A stretch of DNA of 37,278 bases, from the NCBI GenBank assembly GCA_013002205.1, contig JABDKN010000180.1:1-37278 (forward strand), read 5' to 3'. The translations under genes were made by a program, and so were the position numbers. Under the pieces are notes generated by a model. That model was given only the letters and a program-made list of their open reading frames with translations, was not told the origin of the DNA and ran no database searches. Positions 7,250 to 14,419 of the stretch are shown piece after piece; within the stretch, counting starts at the first letter, position 1; the number at the start of each line of letters is the position of its first letter. The stretch is from Granulosicoccus sp. Lineage in GTDB: Bacteria > Pseudomonadota > Gammaproteobacteria > Granulosicoccales > Granulosicoccaceae.

Positions 7250-8097
7250 GCGTTTCCGTTTTTCCCGGAAGCCGAATGACCAGCCGCCGTGCGCCTCGCC
7301 CGCAGCCTGGTACGCGACGACGTTCCCTTGCCTGATTTCCCGGCATCCTCCCTGGCACCCTTGCCGGCAGTATTACCATCAGGATCGCGTCCGGGCGGAC
7401 CGCCAGGCGTATCGTCCCCGGCTGTCCTGCTGGCCTTTGCCGATTGTCCGTCCGGCTTACCAGGCACTGGTGTCTTGGTCCTGAATTCGCACAAATCGCT
7501 GATCAGGCAGTTCGGACAATCCGGTTTTCTGGCCTGACATACATAACGTCCGTGCAGAAGAAGCCAGTGATGGGCATTGAGCAGGTATTCCGCGGGCACC
7601 AGTCGCAGGAGCCTCCTCTCCACCTCCAGCACATTCTTGCCGGTTGCAATGCCGGTGCGGTTGGCAACTCTGAAGATATGGGTATCCACTGCCATGGCGG
7701 GCTGGCCGAATGCGGTGTTGAGAACCACATTGGCCGTCTTGCGGCCTACTCCCGGCAAGGCCTCAAGCGATTCACGGGTATTCGGTACGCTTGAATCATG
7801 TTGCTCACACAGTATTCGACAGGTGTCGATGACATTTCGCGCCTTGGCATTGAACAAACCGATCGTACGAATGAAGGGTGTTATTCCGTCCACCCCCAGA
7901 TCGAGCAGACCCTGCGGTGTATTGGCAATTGGAAACAATCGGGCGGTCGCCTTGTTGACGCTGACATCGGTGGCCTGGGCCGACAACATCACCGCGATCA
8001 GCAGCTCGAAAGGTGTTTCATAGGCAAGCTCTGTTCGCGGCTGGGGATTGGCCAGTTTGAAACGGCGGAATATCTCGGCACGCTTTTCCTTGTTCAT
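7246..8097 (-). CDS. nth: Endonuclease III with long basic C-terminal tail
   Basis: Nth is a base-excision repair DNA glycosylase/AP lyase that removes oxidised pyrimidines. The helix-hairpin-helix reads LPGVGRKTANVVL, with catalytic K120, followed by D138 in AVDTHIFRV; both match E. coli numbering. The C-terminal 4Fe-4S cluster ligands are C187, C194, C197 and C203, also at the E. coli positions. E. coli Nth is 211 residues; this protein has 283, the excess being a Gly/Lys/Arg/Ala-rich tail (about 208-283) with no recognisable fold, which may be a disordered DNA-binding extension. The gene is first in a leftward group and its stop overlaps the response regulator start by 4 bases. Upstream, 195 bases separate it from a divergent regulator gene. 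Confidence 0.95.
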   Translation of the reverse strand: MNKEKRAEIFRRFKLANPQPRTELAYETPFELLIAVMLSAQATDVSVNKATARLFPIANTPQGLLDLGVDGITPFIRTIGLFNAKARNVIDTCRILCEQHDSSVPNTRESLEALPGVGRKTANVVLNTAFGQPAMAVDTHIFRVANRTGIATGKNVLEVERRLLRLVPAEYLLNAHHWLLLHGRYVCQARKPDCPNCLISDLCEFRTKTPVPGKPDGQSAKASRTAGDDTPGGPPGRDPDGNTAGKGAREDAGKSGKGTSSRTRLRARRTAAGHSASGKNGNA

Positions 8098-8292
8098 GTA
8101 TAGCTGATTGCCCCTGAATCCTGGTTCATCAAGGCTGCAAACAGCCAGTGTAACCTATCAAATCTTGCGCTCGCCGAGGACGATCCACTATCTATATACC
8201 ACTATCATTACCGATTTCGGCACGATGATGCCGATGACACCCATGCCTGTTAGAGCGCGGCGACATGATGGATAGAAGGTAGCTAGCTCGTC

Positions 8293-9486
8293 ATGCAAAA
8301 ACCGCCCATCCCCCCAGGCGAGGTTCATCCTGGATACGAGCGAATCATGAAAGCTCTTCAGGGCATTCTCGCCTCGGAGAAATTTCTCGCAGCGCCACAG
8401 ATGTCAGCCTTTCTGCGTTATGTCGTGGAACAGACGGCCTCGGGCAACAAGAATCGGATCAAGGCCTATACCGTCGCCGTGGACGCATTGGGGAAGCCTG
8501 AGACCTTCGACCCCCAGAACGATCCCGTCGTACGCGTTCTCGCAGGTCGCCTCAGATCGACGCTCACGGCCCATTGGGAGATGCACCCGGACGCCGACGT
8601 CATCATCCAGATGAAGCCCGGCTCCTATGTACCGAATTTCATTCTCAGGGATGTCGCGGGAACCTCGGCAGAGGGTGCCTCGGGCACTGACCAGGCCAGG
8701 GCAGAAACACCGCCACGGTTGAATCCGTCCGCCTCAACCGGAACGCTTGCCATCGATCCAGAGCCGAGTGCCCCAGACAAGCAGGAGCGGGAGCAGGTAG
8801 TTGATCACCGATGGACCGAGGAGCCAGTCTCTACTGAAATGGAGCAGGTTCACGGCGCAGGCAGGGTCGCTGGATTGCAGGAGAGGGTGGGACCCGCCAC
8901 TGGGCGAGGACAGGCAGTCAATGAGTCTGTTACCCGCAATGCGTCATCGCCGTGGCAACTTCCTCGACGCTTTTCATCTGCGCTCATTGCCTGTGCAATG
9001 CTGGTCGTAACGGGTATGGGTTGGGTATGGCTCAAGGCCAATGAGCAAGCCGAACCTGCCCTGGAAGCCGGTAATCCTGCGGGTATTCCGGCGTTTTCCT
9101 CGGGCAGCATTCGCCAGCGTCCTGAAGGTGTTACCGTTTTTGTCAGTGCCATGGAATCTGCAGGATCACTGGAGAGCCAGTTGAACACACTGCTGAGTGG
9201 CGTTTTTTCCGAATCGGAGAATATACGTGTGCACCGTCTGCTACGCACCGCTCAGGTAGAGCAATTTTGGCCCGACGACTACCTGATCTCTCTGGATGTC
9301 GTTCCGTTGCCGGAGGAAACCCGAGTCAGTGTCCAGCTGGTCAACGCACTGTCTGGTCGCATCAGCCATTCTGAGACGCTGCACCTGAGCGAACGAGCGC
9401 CTGAGGAACTCAGCAATGAAGAACTGACGAGAATCATGGAATTCGCCCGTACCCTGATCAGTGACGACGGGCCACTGAGCAGGTAG
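8293..9486 (+). CDS. Membrane-anchored regulator-like protein: winged-helix-like N-domain, one TM, periplasmic domain
   Basis: The protein has 397 residues. Residues about 12-117 match a recurrent N-terminal domain that precedes TPR, cyclase or FlgO-like domains in many Proteobacteria. Its features are ILASEKFLAAPQMSAFLRYV, KAYTVAVDALG, FDPQNDPVVRVLAGRLR and KPGSYVPNF. A Pro/Glu-rich linker (about 118-225) follows, then one hydrophobic segment (about 228-246, SALIACAMLVVTGMGWVWL). The last 150 residues (GVTVFVSAMES onward) would be periplasmic and resemble the small alpha/beta domains of FlgO/TolB-N type, a weak similarity. The layout recalls CadC/ToxR one-component regulators. Target and signal are unknown. 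A GAAGG lies about 15 bases before the chosen ATG; a later ATG (8347) is possible but would clip the N-domain. Confidence 0.65.
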   Translation: MQKPPIPPGEVHPGYERIMKALQGILASEKFLAAPQMSAFLRYVVEQTASGNKNRIKAYTVAVDALGKPETFDPQNDPVVRVLAGRLRSTLTAHWEMHPDADVIIQMKPGSYVPNFILRDVAGTSAEGASGTDQARAETPPRLNPSASTGTLAIDPEPSAPDKQEREQVVDHRWTEEPVSTEMEQVHGAGRVAGLQERVGPATGRGQAVNESVTRNASSPWQLPRRFSSALIACAMLVVTGMGWVWLKANEQAEPALEAGNPAGIPAFSSGSIRQRPEGVTVFVSAMESAGSLESQLNTLLSGVFSESENIRVHRLLRTAQVEQFWPDDYLISLDVVPLPEETRVSVQLVNALSGRISHSETLHLSERAPEELSNEELTRIMEFARTLISDDGPLSR

Positions 9487-9529
9487 CGCCGCATCAACGA
9501 ACCAGTAAGGCCCGCAGGCAACGGTTTGT

Positions 9530-9931
9530 CTAGCTCAGTTCACCGTTGGCACTGATTTTCAGTGGAGGGGGTGTTGCCACCACGGTCCCGCTTTCACGGC
9601 TGGCCGCCGCAGCGGCGAGATGGAGCAGTCGTGAATCGCTGATGAACTGCTCGAAGCTGGCACAATCGGTGATGCCCAGGGTTGGTTCCAGAACTGAGGC
9701 AGAAGGTTCGGTGACGGTCATGGCCAGTGCGTCCGCACCTGGCTGTGGGGTAACGGCATGGGTGAGATAGATGCGATACAGGTCCATGAAGTTCGCCAGA
9801 CGCATCAAATCCAGATCAGCTTCATGCTCACAGGTCGTTTCGACAATATTGACCATCAGACTGATGGCTGTCCTGACACAATTGTCGGACATGGGGATCG
9901 TGCCGGACTTCCTGGAAACTCGGATACTCAT
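9530..9931 (-). CDS. Hypothetical protein, unrecognised
   Basis: From the ATG at 9931 the product has 133 residues; the frame extends to a GTG at 9991 with no Shine-Dalgarno, so I chose the internal ATG (a GGA lies 12 bases before it). The N-terminal half is helical and includes AISLMVNIVETTCEHEADLDLM and FMDLYRIYLTHAV. The C-terminal half is Ala/Ser/Thr-rich with a predicted helix (FEQFISDSRLLHLAAAAA). There is no signal peptide, TM segment or known motif. It converges on the one-TM regulator gene, 43 bases apart. Its coding status is likely but not certain. Confidence 0.5.
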   Translation of the reverse strand: MSIRVSRKSGTIPMSDNCVRTAISLMVNIVETTCEHEADLDLMRLANFMDLYRIYLTHAVTPQPGADALAMTVTEPSASVLEPTLGITDCASFEQFISDSRLLHLAAAAASRESGTVVATPPPLKISANGELS

Positions 9932-10409
9932 TAAAAAGGTGTCCAAATGCTGTTCGTATTTTACGACGACGACATAAGACGGTCTGCTCACCGTCGTCGA
10001 TAAGCTGTTTTCAGACAGGTACGCAAATAACCTGCCGGTTAACCGCTGCGCAACTCGTTGCTGGTCTGATAAATGACTGATTTAAGGGATCTTTACCGGA
10101 GTGCCTGCAGTTACTTGCCATCCGGAAGTAACTGTCTTTCTAACCTGACAGTCCATTGTCCCGCCATTGGCTGAAGCCTGCCAATCGGCGATCACGAGGC
10201 GCATTCGCACGCGCGGACCATTAATAGCATAGTTCAAATAACTGGTCCAAACCTCCTGGTGAGATTTTACAATCGTTGAGAAACAGGTCACTGAACGAGA
10301 TCCAGCGAGTGCCGACAGGAGACTTCCCGTAGTGGCCCAGGACTCAATACGGTTTTAATCCGGATTCGATAGGGACTCAATGCAGAGTCAATCGAGCGTC
10401 AATCCAGCG
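9932..10409. other. Non-coding stretch with phased short repeats at its right end
   Basis: I see no convincing gene here. A 69-codon GTG-initiated frame on the minus strand (10082-10291) lacks motifs. The right end holds the 11-base-period repeats described separately. The stretch lies downstream of the lexA/DUF427/72-aa group and upstream of the hypothetical gene ending at 9530, so a promoter for the latter should lie near 9950-10080; none stands out. Confidence 0.45.
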
Positions 10410-10414
10410 TCAAT
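10343..10414. repeat. Short repeats (C/G)TCAAT with 11-base period
   Basis: The hexamer CTCAAT or GTCAAT starts at 10376, 10387, 10398 and 10409, exactly 11 bases apart, and a further copy at 10343 keeps the same phase. The last units share a longer core (AGCGTCAAT). The array ends over the stop codon of the 72-residue gene. Copies spaced by about one helical turn are typical of protein-binding arrays, but a decayed microsatellite is equally possible. Confidence 0.55.
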
Positions 10415-10628
10415 ACGAAGAGTTGTTAGCCTGATCAGGGTGAATTTCATCGGCAACTTCGTCCGGATCGACCCCGTTTATCAGTAGCACCTCCCTCACC
10501 GTCTCGATATCCTCGATGATCTGCTGTACACGGCCGGGATGGTCGAATTCATTGACATCATTGGTCTTGGGCATGTAGCAGAACGCAGTCTTGAGTGCGG
10601 TCAGTGCCTGTTCATCCAGTGCGGTCAT
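10410..10628 (-). CDS. Small acidic protein downstream of DUF427 and lexA
   Basis: This is a 72-residue protein that I do not recognise. It is acidic and mostly helical by eye (ALDEQALTALKTAF, then VQQIIEDIETVREVLL) and ends in a short polar tail. Its ATG lies inside the 3' end of the DUF427 gene (17-base overlap), a tight arrangement that supports a real, cotranscribed gene. If the lexA promoter drives the group, it would be part of the DNA-damage response. No fold or function can be assigned. Confidence 0.6.
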   Translation of the reverse strand: MTALDEQALTALKTAFCYMPKTNDVNEFDHPGRVQQIIEDIETVREVLLINGVDPDEVADEIHPDQANNSSY

Positions 10629-11016
10629 GCAGTGACCCTCCTGTTGAAAACTGCTCTACGAAATGCGCAGGGTCGAATGCCACGCGCGACCTGATTGCCG
10701 CCAGCTCATCCGGTGCCGACGGGTAGGCCCAGGCACCGTCCAGGATGGTCTCCCCGCCCGGTAGATTTACATCGTAGTACCGAGCCTCGCCCTTCCAGCG
10801 ACACTGGAACCGGGTCGCCGATTCCCGCAGGATTGCCCCCGAGACGTCGTTCAACGGCACATAGGTCACCGCCGCCCGCTCGCCCTCGACCAGTTCCAGG
10901 GCATTTCCGGTCTTCACCACTGGCGTGCCCGAGCTTGTGATGGTGACGAGTTCGTCGATGAATCGTGTGCTCAGGAATCGATCAGGTGCAACGACCCGGT
11001 AACTTTCTCTAATCAT
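10612..11016 (-). CDS. DUF427 domain protein
   Basis: The protein has 134 residues. The DUF427 pattern is clear: a strand with GTPVVKTGNALELVEGE, then YVPLNDVSGAIL, a TRFQCRWKGEARYYDV segment, then AWAYPSAPDELAAIRSRVAFDP. The fold is a small beta-rich barrel. The biochemical role is not established. The start lies 37 bases after the lexA stop and the 3' end overlaps the 72-residue gene, so the three genes probably form one operon. That would make this DUF427 copy SOS-controlled, which is inference from position only. Confidence 0.85.
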   Translation of the reverse strand: MIRESYRVVAPDRFLSTRFIDELVTITSSGTPVVKTGNALELVEGERAAVTYVPLNDVSGAILRESATRFQCRWKGEARYYDVNLPGGETILDGAWAYPSAPDELAAIRSRVAFDPAHFVEQFSTGGSLHDRTG

Positions 11017-11053
11017 GATATCGGTACCACCAGGTTTGACGGGCGAGAGTAAG

Positions 11054-11791
11054 CTAGTAGCTGCGCAACTGTCCTACAAGTACCCCCTGAAAGCTGACGC
11101 GACTCGCATCATATCGCATGACTGACATCGCGCTATTCTCCGGAATCAGTTCCACCGCGCCACTGTGCATTTTTCCAAGTCGTTTCAGCGTAGCCTCCTG
11201 ACCGTCGATCAGCGCCACGACGATATCGCCCGTTTCGGCGGTGTCCTGTTTGCGCAGAATGACCGTATCACCGTCCAGTATGCCGATATCGACCATGGAG
11301 TCTCCACTCACGCGCAATGCATAGCGATCAGGACCGATGAAGAACGCAGCAAGGTCAAGATAGTTGGCATCTTCGATAGCTTCGATTGGCTGACCGGCCG
11401 CAATGCGTCCCAGCAGGGGGATACGGAAATCACCGGTCGTCTGCTCGCTGGGCTCGGCTGGCAGATCCATCGGCTGGCTGATATTTGACTCCGGTACCAG
11501 GTGTGTCAGCGAACCGGCGCGCCTGGGTGCCGGCAGACGCTGTACGTTGGAGGGACGCTCAGGCATGGCCAGTCCCACGATTCGCAGACCCCGCCAGCCA
11601 TTGCCATGACGCTCCAGACGCCCCTTGGCGATCAGCGACTGCACATAACGATGCACCGTTCCCTTGGATTTCAGTCGCAGATTACCGGCCAGCTCAGCAA
11701 TGGTGGGGGCAACGCCTTCCGCCCTGATGTGGCGCTCTATGGCAGCCAGGACACGGGCTTCCAGGTGGGTGAGAGGATTGCTGGACTCCAT
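11054..11791 (-). CDS. lexA: LexA repressor (SOS regulator), long variant
   Basis: LexA represses DNA-damage genes until RecA-stimulated self-cleavage. The N-terminal winged helix (about 8-72) has APTIAELAGNLRLKSKGTVH followed by VQSLIAKGRLER. The self-cleavage site is A132-G133 in LLGRIAAGQPIEA. The catalytic dyad is S165 (RVSGDSMVDIGI) and K203 (ATLKRLG). At 245 residues it is about 40 longer than E. coli LexA, the excess lying in the linker (about 75-120). The ATG has an AGGAGA Shine-Dalgarno 6 bases upstream. It is the first gene of a leftward group with DUF427 and the 72-residue gene, and divergent from the cupin gene. Confidence 0.95.
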   Translation of the reverse strand: MESSNPLTHLEARVLAAIERHIRAEGVAPTIAELAGNLRLKSKGTVHRYVQSLIAKGRLERHGNGWRGLRIVGLAMPERPSNVQRLPAPRRAGSLTHLVPESNISQPMDLPAEPSEQTTGDFRIPLLGRIAAGQPIEAIEDANYLDLAAFFIGPDRYALRVSGDSMVDIGILDGDTVILRKQDTAETGDIVVALIDGQEATLKRLGKMHSGAVELIPENSAMSVMRYDASRVSFQGVLVGQLRSY

Positions 11792-11833
11792 GAACGTTCT
11801 CCTAATGTACTCTCTAAGAATAGAGAACGTTCA
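11791..11833. promoter_or_regulatory. Paired GAACGTTC palindromes, putative LexA operators
   Basis: Two 11-base inverted copies, TGAACGTTCTC (11791-11801) and GAGAACGTTCA (11823-11833), each contain the 8-base palindrome GAACGTTC. Their centres are 33 bases apart, about three helical turns. One copy sits in the lexA promoter spacer and the other over the Shine-Dalgarno and start codon. No E. coli-type CTGT-N8-ACAG box is present. LexA autoregulation is usual, so these are the best operator candidates; direct binding is inference. Confidence 0.65.
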
Positions 11834-11845
11834 GAGAAAATTCAA
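11817..11845 (-). promoter_or_regulatory. lexA promoter (TTGAAT-N17-TATTCT)
   Basis: On the minus strand a -35 box TTGAAT (11840-11845) is followed by a 17-base spacer and a -10 box TATTCT (11817-11822). Transcription should start near 11810, giving a leader of about 19 bases before the ATG at 11791. The upstream GAACGTTC palindrome fills most of the spacer, so bound protein would block polymerase. Confidence 0.7.
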
Positions 11846-11907
11846 CGGTTCTTTGCGCATCTCGCCGATACCCTCAGGGAGAGATTGCGGTATACAGTGG
11901 CGCGACC

Positions 11908-12723
11908 ATGATCAAGCGAAAAGAATACATCAACGATATCAAACAGGGACTCGAGCTACCCTGGTGGTTTACCCACGAAATCCCGGCCCTCAACGACGAT
12001 TTCAACCAGCGTGTCGTCAGTCTTCCCCAGCACGCCGTGTGGCGTTCGACACAGATTGACGGTGTCGATTTGCGTGTGCTGGAGTACGTACCGGGTATCA
12101 CACCCCGCCTCAGCGGGCAGATCCGTCTCGACCCGGCCTGCTCGCCCGCACGCCTGGGCGACAATCCGGATCTGGAGATCCTCGTGCAACGCGGTGAACT
12201 GGAATCCTCGATGGGCGTCGATCCTGCCGGGATGTACCTGCGCCTGCCGTTGTCTCCGGACAGGCACCTGCAGTCTCTGACCTTTCGCTGTACCGTGCCA
12301 CCGGGCAACGATTCCGGTGAAACGGTGAGAAAATCAGCCGAGAAGGAAACGGCCCTGCTGTACCTGGCTGCCGGACAGATGCTGACCAGTGACACAGAGC
12401 AGCGACGACTCGATACGCGGGCAGAGGACCGCTGGCTGCCGGGTCCGGCGACGAGCACCGAGGTTCTGCCCCTGCACGGGCACGGCACCGGCAATGCCAT
12501 GCTGATTCGCTGGAGCGAGCCGGTGGCATTCATTCCTCGACTCGACCCGATGGGCGAAGAAGTTCTGGTACTCAAGGGGTCGCTTTTCGATGCACATGGC
12601 CACTATCCTGCGGGTAGCTGGATACGCAATCCGGTGGCCGCCTGGCAATCGTGGGGCGCGGTGGAAGGCACTGTCGTGTACTACAAAAGCGGACACTTCG
12701 CTGCACCGCTGGAATCGAGGTGA
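11908..12723 (+). CDS. ChrR-type cupin domain protein
   Basis: The protein has 271 residues and appears to hold two cupin-like halves. The second half is clearest: EVLPLHGHGTGNAMLIRW, then EVLVLKGSLFDAHGHYPAGSW followed by IRNP, which resembles the C-terminal cupin of the anti-sigma factor ChrR. The first half has VLEYVPG and LEILVQRGELESSMGVDPAG. The zinc-binding anti-sigma domain of ChrR is absent, so it is a stand-alone cupin, probably a metal-binding protein of unknown role. A TATACA (11891-11896) lies only 11 bases before the ATG, so the transcript could be nearly leaderless; no Shine-Dalgarno is visible. It shares a 116-base divergent region with lexA and runs directly into queG. Confidence 0.75.
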   Translation: MIKRKEYINDIKQGLELPWWFTHEIPALNDDFNQRVVSLPQHAVWRSTQIDGVDLRVLEYVPGITPRLSGQIRLDPACSPARLGDNPDLEILVQRGELESSMGVDPAGMYLRLPLSPDRHLQSLTFRCTVPPGNDSGETVRKSAEKETALLYLAAGQMLTSDTEQRRLDTRAEDRWLPGPATSTEVLPLHGHGTGNAMLIRWSEPVAFIPRLDPMGEEVLVLKGSLFDAHGHYPAGSWIRNPVAAWQSWGAVEGTVVYYKSGHFAAPLESR

Positions 12724-12734
12724 GCCTGACACCC

Positions 12735-13790
12735 ATGATCGAAAACCCCGGTGAGCTGTCTGCATTCGTCAAACGCTGCGCCAGCGACCTCGGGCTTGCG
12801 CATTGTGCGGTTACCGATACCGAGCTGGACGAACACGAAACACACCTGATCAACTGGCTGAATGCCGGTTATCACGGGACGATGCACTACATGCAGAAAC
12901 ACGGTACCCGCCGATCCAGACCAGCAGAGCTGCTGCCAGGTACCGTCAGGATCATCTCGGTCCGGCTGAACTACTACCCGCCTGACAGTGTCGATGCGCA
13001 GTCCGTGCTGGCAGACCCCGCACTGGGGTATGTTTCCCGCTACGCATTGGGTCGCGACTACCACAAGGTGCTGCGAGCCCGCCTGCAACAGCTGGCTACG
13101 ATGATTGGCGAGCACTTCGGTCCATTTGGGTACCGGGCCTTTGTCGACAGCGCACCCGTACTTGAAAAGGCCCTGGCGGAAAAAGCCGGACTCGGCTGGA
13201 TCGGCAAGCATAGCAATCTGTTATCTGCCGATGCCGGCAGCTGGTTCTTTCTCGGTGAGTTGTATACCGATCTGCCCCTGCCGATAGATCCTCCGCAGAG
13301 CGAATCACACTGTGGAAGCTGTACGGCCTGTATCCAGGCTTGTCCCACCGGGGCTATCGTTGCGCCATATCAGGTGGATGCCAGGCGTTGCATCTCTTAC
13401 CTGACAATCGAACTGAAAGGGTCGATTCCGGTCGAGTTCCGTACACCGATGGGCAATCGGATCTATGGTTGTGATGACTGCCAGCTGGTCTGCCCGTTCA
13501 ACAAGTTCAGCGAAGATACCAACGAACAGGATTTCCGTGTGCGTCATCAACTGGACAGTCCAGCACTCGTGACGCTCTTCCGATGGACCGAGGAGGATTT
13601 CAGGTCTCGAATGGCCGGCAGCGCGATCTACCGAATCGGCTACGAAAGCTGGATACGAAACATTGCGGTGGCACTGGGCAATGCGCCAGGCACGGCGGAA
13701 GTTCTGCAGGCCCTGCATTTGCGCGCCGAGGATCCCTCACCGGTCATCCGCGAACACGTGGCCTGGGCCATCTCGCAACACGGTGAATGA
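12735..13790 (+). CDS. queG: Epoxyqueuosine reductase QueG
   Basis: QueG is a cobalamin-dependent iron-sulfur enzyme that reduces epoxyqueuosine to queuosine in tRNA, the last step of Q biosynthesis. The 351-residue product has AVTDTELDEHE and the loop GYHGTMHYMQKH near the N-terminus, DSAPVLEKALAEKAGLGWIG (D is the expected catalytic residue), and two 4Fe-4S motifs. These are C193-C196-C199-C203 (CGSCTACIQACPTGAI) and C246-C249-C253 (CDDCQLVCPF). A C-terminal HEAT-like segment follows. A GTG at 12720 overlapping the cupin stop (GTGA) is in frame and would add five residues; I prefer the ATG, but both are plausible. It is probably cotranscribed with the cupin gene. Confidence 0.95.
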   Translation: MIENPGELSAFVKRCASDLGLAHCAVTDTELDEHETHLINWLNAGYHGTMHYMQKHGTRRSRPAELLPGTVRIISVRLNYYPPDSVDAQSVLADPALGYVSRYALGRDYHKVLRARLQQLATMIGEHFGPFGYRAFVDSAPVLEKALAEKAGLGWIGKHSNLLSADAGSWFFLGELYTDLPLPIDPPQSESHCGSCTACIQACPTGAIVAPYQVDARRCISYLTIELKGSIPVEFRTPMGNRIYGCDDCQLVCPFNKFSEDTNEQDFRVRHQLDSPALVTLFRWTEEDFRSRMAGSAIYRIGYESWIRNIAVALGNAPGTAEVLQALHLRAEDPSPVIREHVAWAISQHGE

Positions 13791-13820
13791 ACAGTACGCC
13801 TGCACACTCGGCGGCAGTTT

Positions 13821-14333
13821 TCACTTACACAACTGCTTCTGTAAAAACAGCGCGTGGCCAGTGGATTCATCCAGTGTATAGGGGGTAAAACCGAACCGCT
13901 CATACGAACGACGGGCCGGTCGGTTTCCAGTCAGCACTTCCAGAGTGATCTTGCAGCACCCCATGCGGCTTGCCTCACGTTCGATGTACATCAGCAATTG
14001 CTGGCCTATTCCCAGCCCGCGGGCATCGGCCACTACTACCAGGTCGTGAACATTGATCAATGGCTTGCAGGCGAAGGTGGACAGTGCCGTAAAACAGTTG
14101 GCCAGGGCTACCGGCTCACCCTTGCGCCTGCCAATCACCGAAAATGCACCCGGGGTTGTCGCCATGGCCTTTGGCAGATTGGCACGGGCGTACTGTCCAA
14201 GCGGCTCACCACCGCCCATGGGATCACGAGCATAGGCATCCAGCAGGTCAATGACGGCCAGACAGTCAGCGGGATCATCCCAGCGTGCCCGGGCAAAGAC
14301 GACCGTGGTTTCACGTAGTGCAAATTCCGACAT
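13821..14333 (-). CDS. GNAT family N-acetyltransferase
   Basis: This is a 170-residue acetyltransferase. The acetyl-CoA-binding motif ARGLGIGQQLLMYIE follows the VHDLVVVADA strand, and the closing part reads ITLEVLTGNRPARRSYERFGF, the classical C-terminal GNAT signature. The acceptor is unknown. The ATG at 14333 has a strong GGAGAGGTG ahead of it, so I prefer it to the in-frame ATG at 14366, which has none. It lies 86 bases after rarA on the same strand and converges on queG with a 30-base gap. Confidence 0.9.
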   Translation of the reverse strand: MSEFALRETTVVFARARWDDPADCLAVIDLLDAYARDPMGGGEPLGQYARANLPKAMATTPGAFSVIGRRKGEPVALANCFTALSTFACKPLINVHDLVVVADARGLGIGQQLLMYIEREASRMGCCKITLEVLTGNRPARRSYERFGFTPYTLDESTGHALFLQKQLCK

Positions 14334-14419
14334 GTTCACCTCTCCCATGGAGCGGATAGGGACCACCTGTCAGTGCCACCGACGAGATGAAGGCCTGCTA
14401 CGGCGCTGGACACCGGTAG

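Noticed and set aside
10082-10291. 69-codon GTG-initiated frame in the 9932-10409 stretch
   Set aside because: It has no recognisable motif and no good ribosome site before the start.
11792-11907. E. coli-type SOS box (CTGT-N8-ACAG)
   Set aside because: Looked for and not found; the GAACGTTC pair is the only strong dyad in the region.
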